This document shows positions 37,082 through 44,435 of a DNA stretch of 44,435 nt, one piece after another; position 1 is the first letter of the stretch; every line of letters starts with the position of its first letter. Origin of the DNA: Neorhizobium sp. SHOUNA12A (GTDB lineage: Bacteria > Pseudomonadota > Alphaproteobacteria > Rhizobiales > Rhizobiaceae). Under the pieces are notes generated by a model that saw nothing but the letters and a program-made list of their open reading frames with translations, searched no databases and was not told where the DNA came from. The position numbers and the translations under genes are program-made. Location: assembly GCF_023006505.1 (NCBI RefSeq), contig NZ_JALBGV010000048.1, forward strand, positions 1-44,435, written 5' to 3'.

Positions 37082-38280
37082 CTTTCTCTCCCCTCTTTTT
37101 CGATTTGATCGAGTTGCGCCAGCACGTCTGCGGTATGTTCGCCGAGCGCCGGGCTCGGCCGGTGATAGACAAGCGGCGTTTCCGACAGCACGATCGGGCT
37201 GCGCACACCGGGAATGACCGTACCGTCGGCTGCCTCGAGGTCGATTCGGAGCCCGCGCTCCTTGACCTGCGGATCGTTAAACATTTCGGCGATCGAATTG
37301 ATCGGCCCTGCCGGCACGGCATTGTCGCCGCAGGCGGCGAGCAGCTCGGCCTTTTTCCATTTCGACGTCTGCGCGAGGATCAGCCGGCGCACTTCGACGC
37401 GGTTGGCGACGCGCGCCTTGTTGGTGGCGAAACGCTCGTCATCGGCCATCCCATCGATGCCGAGGATGCGGCAGAGGCGCCGGAACTGGCCGTCATTGCC
37501 GATGGCGAGAATGAGATACCCGTCTTCGGTGGCCAGGACCTCGTAGGGGCTGATGTTCGGATGAGCATTGCCAAGCCGCACCGGCGCCTCGCCCGAGACC
37601 AGGTAGTTCATGTTCTGGTTGGCGAGGATGCCGGCCTGGACGTCGAGCAGCGCCATGTCGACATGCTGGCCTTCGCCGGTCTTCATCGCATGGATCAGCG
37701 CGCCCTGGATAGCGGTCACCGCATAGATGCCGGTGAAGATGTCGGCGATCGCGACACCCGCCTTCATCGGCTGGCCATCCGGCTCGCCGGTGATCGACAT
37801 GAAGCCGGACATGCCCTGGACGATGTAATCGTAGCCGGCGAGATTGGCGTAAGGGCCGTTCTGGCCGAAGCCGGTGATCGAGCAATAGATCAGCTTCGGA
37901 TTGATCTTTTTCAGGCTCTCGTAGTCGAGCCCGTATTTGACGAGGCCGCCAAGCTTGAAGTTCTCGATCAGCACGTCGGCGGTGGCGGCCAGCCGGCGGA
38001 CGATGTCCTGGCCTTCCTCGGTCTTGAGGTCGACGGCGATCGAGCGTTTGCCGCGGTTGGTGGAGTGGTAATAGGCGGCCGACAGGTTTTCGCCGTCCTT
38101 GCCTTCGACGAAGGGAGGACCCCAGGCGCGGGTATCGTCGCCGCCATCGGGGTTTTCCACCTTGATGACGTCGGCACCCATGTCTGCCAGCATCTGCCCG
38201 GCCCAGGGACCGGCGAGCACACGAGCAAGTTCGATGACGCGGATGCCGGTAAGCGGCGGTTTCTTGGGTGTCTGGGTCAT
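37078..38280 (-). CDS. CaiB/BaiF family III CoA-transferase
   Basis: The 400-residue protein is a complete family III CoA-transferase. It has VIELARVLAGPWAGQMLADMGADVIKVENP at the N-terminus, STNRGKRSI, GLVKYGLDYESL, and the catalytic aspartate in GQHVDMALLDVQAG. These enzymes move CoA between carboxylic acids. It starts one base after the DMT gene's stop and overlaps the ThDP gene by ATGA, so the three are co-translated. The acid moved is not evident. Confidence 0.9.
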   Translation of the reverse strand: MTQTPKKPPLTGIRVIELARVLAGPWAGQMLADMGADVIKVENPDGGDDTRAWGPPFVEGKDGENLSAAYYHSTNRGKRSIAVDLKTEEGQDIVRRLAATADVLIENFKLGGLVKYGLDYESLKKINPKLIYCSITGFGQNGPYANLAGYDYIVQGMSGFMSITGEPDGQPMKAGVAIADIFTGIYAVTAIQGALIHAMKTGEGQHVDMALLDVQAGILANQNMNYLVSGEAPVRLGNAHPNISPYEVLATEDGYLILAIGNDGQFRRLCRILGIDGMADDERFATNKARVANRVEVRRLILAQTSKWKKAELLAACGDNAVPAGPINSIAEMFNDPQVKERGLRIDLEAADGTVIPGVRSPIVLSETPLVYHRPSPALGEHTADVLAQLDQIEKEGRER

Positions 38281-38281
38281 A

Positions 38282-39244
38282 TCACGGGGTCACGGTTGAT
38301 TTGGCGGCGCTGGTTACCGGCTTCATGGAAGCAACGCGGCGTTCGCGCCAGATGATATAGAGGCCGGAGCCGATGATGATCGAAATGCCGAGCCATTTGA
38401 CCGGATCGGGAAAGTCGCCGAAGACCAGCCAGCCGAACAGCGTTGCCGAGACGATCTCGAAATATTGCAGCGGCGCAATCACGGACGCCGGTGCGGCGCG
38501 ATAGGCGTAGACGGCAAGGATGCCCGACAGGGCTGCGAAGGCGCCGACGCCCGCGAGCCACAGCAGGGTCTTCCAGTCCGGCATGGAGGGCGCCAGGAAG
38601 CCGATGCCCGTCCGGTCGCCGACAAGGAGCAATATGGCTGAGATCGGAATTCCCCAGAGCGCCATCTGGAACTGCATCGACCAGGGATCTTCGCGATGCG
38701 CCAGCGCCCGCGTCAGGATCGCGAAGATCGCTACGCAGAAGGCGGTGACGATCGGCAGCAGTGCCACGAAGCCGATCTCCTGGAAGCTTGGACGGATGAC
38801 GATCATGGCGCCGACGAAGCCGGCCGCGCAGGCGGTATAACGCCGCCAGCCGATTGTCTCCTTGAGGAAGATGCTGGAGAGCACGGTGAGGATGATCGGT
38901 TCGACGAAGAAGATGGCGATGGCATCGGCCACTTCCATGACGGCCAGGGTCGCCACGAAGCAGACCATGGAGACAGTGATGAGGGTCGCGCGGATCGCAT
39001 GGAAGACGCTGAGACGCCAGGAGAACGTCCGCCAATATCCATTCCGGAGCACGATCGGCAGCATGCAGAGCGCCTGGAAAACGAAGCGCGCGGCAGTGAT
39101 GAACATGGGCGACGCGGTATCGGTCGCAAGCTTCGAAAAGACGTCGATGAACGGGGCGATCAGCATCGCGACGATCATCAGGCCGAGGCCGTTGACGATC
39201 CGGTTCGGGGCTGATGCGGCAAGGCTTGCGGACGACGAATTCAT
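38282..39244 (-). CDS. DMT/EamA-family transporter
   Basis: The 320-residue protein starts at ATG 39244 (AGGAAA upstream). Ten hydrophobic segments in two EamA repeats are visible, the first beginning NGLGLMIVAMLIAPFIDVFSKLA and the last ending WLGISIIIGSGLYIIW. It is the first gene of the operon with CaiB and the ThDP enzyme. DMT proteins export or import metabolites, so a link to the CoA-transferase substrate is possible. The 39245-39325 gap holds the promoter. Confidence 0.88.
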   Translation of the reverse strand: MNSSSASLAASAPNRIVNGLGLMIVAMLIAPFIDVFSKLATDTASPMFITAARFVFQALCMLPIVLRNGYWRTFSWRLSVFHAIRATLITVSMVCFVATLAVMEVADAIAIFFVEPIILTVLSSIFLKETIGWRRYTACAAGFVGAMIVIRPSFQEIGFVALLPIVTAFCVAIFAILTRALAHREDPWSMQFQMALWGIPISAILLLVGDRTGIGFLAPSMPDWKTLLWLAGVGAFAALSGILAVYAYRAAPASVIAPLQYFEIVSATLFGWLVFGDFPDPVKWLGISIIIGSGLYIIWRERRVASMKPVTSAAKSTVTP

Positions 39245-39325
39245 CGATTTCCTATAGCCGGGACCGGTCCCGGAAGCACTTGATTAAATGTCATGAACTC
39301 ATTCCGTTTGATGAGTAGGCCCGGT

Positions 39326-40264
39326 TCAGAGCGCGGCCGCGGGCATGGGCAGGGCGGCCCGGGCCCAGGCGGCGAATTCGGCGGTGGCGCGGGCCCGCAC
39401 CGTATCGTTCAGCGTTTCGTGGCGGGTGCCCGGCCAGATCTTGGTGGTGACGTTCGAAAAGCCGTTGCGCTTGAAATGCTCGGAAAGCCACAGGATCTCA
39501 CGGCCGCCATTGGTCGCCGGATCCTCGGCGCCGCCGATCAGGTGGATCGGCAGGGTTTTCGCCAGTCGATGGATCAGTTTCGGGGCGCGAAACGTGAGTT
39601 CGAAGAGATCGAGCCACAGCGAGACGCTGGCATCGAAACCGCAGAGGGGATCGGCGATATAGGCATCGACGATATCCCGGTCATGGCTCAGCCAGTCGAA
39701 TTCCGTACGGTGGCCGGCAATGGATTTCCCCCAGGCGCCAAAAGTGAGTTTCGGCAGAAGCCCGCTCGGCACGTCCGAGCCTTTCAAAGCCTTTTCGATG
39801 CGCAGGATCACCTGCGCCGCGCGGCCAGCCGGACCTGGATGGAAGTTGGAATTCCAGACCGCGACGGCATTAAAGCTGTCGGGATGATCCACGGCGGCAT
39901 TGAGCGCGATCAGCCCGCCCATGGAATGGCCGAAGAGCAGAACCGGCAGGCCGGGATGGGCATGTGCCGCCATGTCGCGCATGGCCTTGACATCTTCGAG
40001 CACCAGACTGACGCCGTTATGCCGGGCGAAACGGCCGATCGGCGCATCCGGCGCCGTCGTTTCGCCATGGCCGCGATGATCGAAGGCGTAAGTCTGGAAG
40101 CCGCGGCTGGCCATGGTCTCGGCGAAACCCCTGTAGCGCCGGGAATGCTCGGCAAGCCCGTGCGAGATCAGCAGGATGGCATGCGCCGGTTCGGCCGGCG
40201 GCTGGTAATGATAGGCAAGGTTTGCGCCTGTCGGGCTCTTAAACCGCCTCGTTTCGTCGAACAT
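39326..40264 (-). CDS. Alpha/beta hydrolase, monoacylglycerol-lipase-like
   Basis: The ATG at 40264 (GAGG-rich upstream) gives 312 residues; the frame runs on to 40357 into the divergent ettA start. The fold motifs are LLISHGLAEHSRRY (oxyanion HG), the nucleophile serine in FGHSMGGL, an aspartate in GGAEDP and a histidine in GTRHETLND, the full catalytic triad of the monoacylglycerol lipase group (Hydrolase_4). The likely substrate is an ester of glycerol or a lysophospholipid. It is divergent from ettA. Confidence 0.88.
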   Translation of the reverse strand: MFDETRRFKSPTGANLAYHYQPPAEPAHAILLISHGLAEHSRRYRGFAETMASRGFQTYAFDHRGHGETTAPDAPIGRFARHNGVSLVLEDVKAMRDMAAHAHPGLPVLLFGHSMGGLIALNAAVDHPDSFNAVAVWNSNFHPGPAGRAAQVILRIEKALKGSDVPSGLLPKLTFGAWGKSIAGHRTEFDWLSHDRDIVDAYIADPLCGFDASVSLWLDLFELTFRAPKLIHRLAKTLPIHLIGGAEDPATNGGREILWLSEHFKRNGFSNVTTKIWPGTRHETLNDTVRARATAEFAAWARAALPMPAAAL

Positions 40265-40355
40265 CCTCGCTCCCTCGACCGTTCGCGCATTGCTCCCGGC
40301 CACCAATTCGCCTACATAGCGGCAAACCGAAATTCCCCCCGGAGCACTTTTATCC

Positions 40356-42005
<1,650 letters not shown>

Positions 42006-42029
42006 GTTTTTTTAGTTTTGCCTAAAGTA

Positions 42030-42058
42030 AAAACCCCGGTTCTGCCGGGGTTTTCTTT
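42030..42058 (+). terminator. Intrinsic terminator after ettA
   Basis: AAAACCCCGG (42030-42039) pairs perfectly with CCGGGGTTTT (42045-42054), followed by CTTTT. The 42060-42232 stretch that follows has no gene; it should hold the promoter of the chemoreceptor. Confidence 0.92.
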
Positions 42059-42232
42059 TGGATGAAGTTAACAAAAGCTAAAATCCGAACCCCCAAAATT
42101 ATGGGTATTTTTAACCTAGCCCGATAAAGACAATCGCAAAGATTCCCGGCGCATTTTCCCGCCCCAGGGAGACCATGTCCGCCTGGGTCTTGACGCTGTC
42201 ATGATGACGGCCCGTTTCAGAGGGTTTTATTC

Positions 42233-44435
42233 ATGCTGCGTTTGATCGAACGTTTGCCTTTCCGTACATCGTTGACGCTTCTTGCTTCCGTTCCGCTCCT
42301 GGCCGTGATTGGGCTCGGCGCGTTCGCCAGCTGGGAATCCTACAACCAGTACCGGGAGCTGAACCGTGCGATCGCTCTTGAGAGCCTGGCGCTTGCCGGC
42401 GGCGAGCTGATGAACGCCATTCCGGAAGAAAGCTTTGGTTCCGTGGCGCAGCGGCCCCAGGCCCGTGCGAGCGTGGATGCGGCGGAAAAGCGGCTCGTGA
42501 ACCAGTATAAGGTCATCGATGCGCAGGGTTACGGCGAGGCCAGCTTGCGCGAGCTTGTCGCGGCGGTGGATGAACGCTTTCTGCGGATGCCGGAATATCG
42601 TGCCAAGATCGATAGCGGCGACACGAACCAGCTTCTGTCTGCGCAATACGTGACGCCGGTTTCGGAAAAGACGCTGGATATCATCGGCCGCGTCGGCGGC
42701 CTGACCGAAGACCGCGCGCTGGCGCGCTATGTTGACGGCTTCCATGCCCTCGTCCAGCTCAGCAACGGCTACGTCATCGTCAACCGGATGGGGCAGCAGT
42801 ACACCAAAAACGGTGCGTTGACCGTCGAGGAAGCCGCCCGTTTCATGCAGGGGCGGCAGCAGGTCCGGCTTTATGAAAAGCCGATGCGCGCTTTCCTGTC
42901 TCCCAAGTTGATCGCGCAGTACGACGCTTATTTCCAGACGCCCGACGGTCAGCTGATCACCAATACGATGAAGGCGCTCGACAGTCTGAAGCCCTATACG
43001 CCGGCCGCCGACGACTATAGCGCCTGGGCGCGCGCGATGGAGAACCGTCGCACCTTCACCTCCGGCATCATCGCCCAGGCTGCAAGCGAGTTGAAAGCGT
43101 TGGGCGATCAGAAGTCTTCCGACGCTGCGTCCAGCCTGCGGGTACTTTTTGGCTCACTCTCGATCTTCATCCTGGCTGTCATCGCGCTCAGCGTGATCAT
43201 TGCCCGCAGCCTGTCCGGCTCGATCCGCAAGATCGGCGACCGGATGGCAAGCCTTGCCTCCGGCAATACCGAAGAGGCGATCCCTTATTCGGATCGCAGG
43301 GACGAGATCGGCGCCATGGCCCGCTCGGTCGAGGTTTTCCGTGAAGCCGCGATCCGCAATCTTCAATTGGAAGCCGAGGCAGAAGCCACCCGTCGTCGTT
43401 CGGAGGCCGAGCGCCTCGAAATGCAGCGCCAGAGCGAGGCGGATGCCGAGGCGAAGCTGACGCAGGCGACCGGCGCGCTTGCCGCCAATCTTCGTCGTCT
43501 TGCTGCCGGCGACATGCTCTGCGAAGTGAACGAAGCTTTGGCGCCGCAATTCGAAGGCCTGCGCCACGACTTCAATACCTCGGTCCGCCAGCTGCGCGAC
43601 GCGCTGCTCAGCGTCGGCAATTCGGTTTCCACCGTCACCAGCGGTTCGCGGGAAATTTCCGACGCATCCGACAACCTGTCGAAGCGCACCGAGCAGCAGG
43701 CTGCTTCGCTGGAAGAAACAGCCGCGGCACTCGAAGAGATCACCGCCAATGTGGTAGCCACCTCGAAGCGCACCGGCGAAGCCCGCGACGTCGTCCGCGA
43801 TGCCCGGACACGAGCCGATCAATCGGGCCAGGTCGTCCGCAACGCAGTATCTGCCATGGAACGGATCGAGAAATCGTCGCAGCAGATCGGCCAGATCATC
43901 GGCGTGATCGACGAGATCGCGTTCCAGACCAACCTTCTCGCCCTCAACGCGGGTGTCGAAGCGGCCCGTGCCGGTGAGGCCGGCAAGGGCTTTGCGGTCG
44001 TCGCACAGGAAGTCCGCGAACTCGCCCAGCGCTCCGCGAACGCCGCCAAGGAAATCAAGTCGCTGATCTCCAACTCGGCAGTTGCCGTCGGCGAGGGCGT
44101 CAAGCTCGTCAGCGAGACGGGCGAGGGGCTCAGCGTCATCGAACAGCTCGTCCAGACCGTCAACAGTCATATGGATGCGATCGCGATCGCAGCGCAGGAA
44201 CAGTCGGTCGGCCTTGCGCAGGTCAATACCGCCGTCAATCACATGGACCAGTCGACCCAGCAGAATGCCGCCATGGTCGAAGAGATGAACGCCGCCGGCG
44301 CGGGCCTTGCCCAGGAAAGCGGCAAGCTCAGCGATCTGCTGTCGCACTTCCAGCTCGGCGGCAGCCCCTCGGGCCAGCTTCGCGAGACGGCAAGCCGTAT
44401 GCGCGCACCGGCGGCTCCGGTCTCACGCCCGGTCG
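42233..44435 (+). CDS. NIT-domain methyl-accepting chemotaxis protein, 3' end cut by window
   Basis: The frame opens at ATG 42233 and is still open at the window end (734 codons). The N-terminus has a membrane helix ([18 protein letters not shown]), then a periplasmic NIT (nitrate/nitrite-sensing) domain at about 50-295, with [20 protein letters not shown] and [18 protein letters not shown] second helix follows ([20 protein letters not shown]), then HAMP (about 320-375), and the signalling domain with the hairpin tip [22 protein letters not shown] broken only by the family's A-to-G variant. Methylation-type regions follow. NIT receptors are thought to sense nitrate or nitrite, which fits an oxygen-limited lifestyle alongside FixLJK. 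The ligand is not proven. Confidence 0.9.
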   Translation, partial: MLRLIERLPFRTSLTLLASVPLLAVIGLGAFASWESYNQYRELNRAIALESLALAGGELMNAIPEESFGSVAQRPQARASVDAAEKRLVNQYKVIDAQGYGEASLRELVAAVDERFLRMPEYRAKIDSGDTNQLLSAQYVTPVSEKTLDIIGRVGGLTEDRALARYVDGFHALVQLSNGYVIVNRMGQQYTKNGALTVEEAARFMQGRQQVRLYEKPMRAFLSPKLIAQYDAYFQTPDGQLITNTMKALDSLKPYTPAADDYSAWARAMENRRTFTSGIIAQAASELKALGDQKSSDAASSLRVLFGSLSIFILAVIALSVIIARSLSGSIRKIGDRMASLASGNTEEAIPYSDRRDEIGAMARSVEVFREAAIRNLQLEAEAEATRRRSEAERLEMQRQSEADAEAKLTQATGALAANLRRLAAGDMLCEVNEALAPQFEGLRHDFNTSVRQLRDALLSVGNSVSTVTSGSREISDASDNLSKRTEQQAASLEETAAALEEITANVVATSKRTGEARDVVRDARTRADQSGQVVRNAVSAMERIEKSSQQIGQIIGVIDEIAFQTNLLALNAGVEAARAGEAGKGFAVVAQEVRELAQRSANAAKEIKSLISNSAVAVGEGVKLVSETGEGLSVIEQLVQTVNSHMDAIAIAAQEQSVGLAQVNTAVNHMDQSTQQNAAMVEEMNAAGAGLAQESGKLSDLLSHFQLGGSPSGQLRETASRMRAPAAPVSRPV

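Noticed and set aside
35420..38280. Oxalate degradation pair (frc/oxc)
   Set aside because: The CaiB protein is only generically family III and the ThDP protein lacks the look of oxalyl-CoA decarboxylase, so no oxalate role is claimed.
42118..42126. GCCCGATAA as a sigma-28 -10 for the chemoreceptor
   Set aside because: No matching TAAA -35 at the right distance, and rhizobial flagellar and chemotaxis genes do not use FliA.

Overview
The window is high-GC and gene-dense, from an alphaproteobacterium, most likely Rhizobiaceae (Rhizobium/Agrobacterium/Ensifer relatives). The basis is a FixL whose haem-ligand and phospho-acceptor histidines fall at 194 and 285, as in Sinorhizobium FixL, next to FixJ and FixK; the abundance of PAS/GGDEF/EAL and hybrid-kinase signalling genes; and many CaiB, TctC, RpiR and polyamine-type ABC genes. 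It looks chromosomal. I see no rRNA, tRNA, CRISPR array, insertion sequence or prophage.

Layout. (1) 1-4140: the 3' end of cutC, then on the minus strand the oxygen-sensing cascade fixL-fixJ, a small degenerate receiver gene, and fixK with a FixJ-like box upstream. (2) 4393-7074: a TctC-type binding protein divergent from a UbiD-family decarboxylase, with two palindromes in the shared promoter. (3) 7290-12576: two large signalling proteins, a GAF-PAS-GGDEF-EAL protein and a PAS hybrid histidine kinase with two receivers. (4) 12605-14443: an mgtC-like gene broken by a one-base deletion, and an AGE-family sugar epimerase/isomerase. (5) 14636-18409: metH, with a palindromic operator placed between its -35 and -10. 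(6) 18486-23434: a minus-strand ABC importer of the iron/polyamine/aminophosphonate type, ending upstream with an RpiR regulator. (7) 23606-31044: a plus-strand catabolic run of N-formylglutamate amidohydrolase-like protein, APC permease, glutamine-synthetase-like ligase, [XRE/PIN toxin-antitoxin pair], aldehyde dehydrogenase and iron-type alcohol dehydrogenase. (8) 31264-35359: an orphan ParA-type ATPase, an L,D-transpeptidase, a DUF4432 aldose-epimerase-like protein, a DUF442 phosphatase-like protein and RidA. (9) 35420-40264: a minus-strand DMT exporter, CaiB CoA-transferase and ThDP enzyme operon, and an alpha/beta hydrolase. (10) 40356-44435: ettA and a NIT-domain chemoreceptor cut by the window edge.

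The best candidate for an incompletely described system is region 7. A glutamine-synthetase-like ligase next to an amine/amino-acid permease, an alcohol dehydrogenase and an aldehyde dehydrogenase fits a gamma-glutamylation route for an amino alcohol such as ethanolamine, analogous to the Puu putrescine pathway and to gamma-glutamylethanolamide synthetases. Here the run lacks a PuuD-type hydrolase, carries an N-formylglutamate-amidohydrolase-fold protein instead, and is interrupted by a toxin-antitoxin pair. Other notable items are the pseudo-receiver between fixJ and fixK, the mgtC frameshift, and several unreported-looking palindromes and hairpins at regulatory positions.
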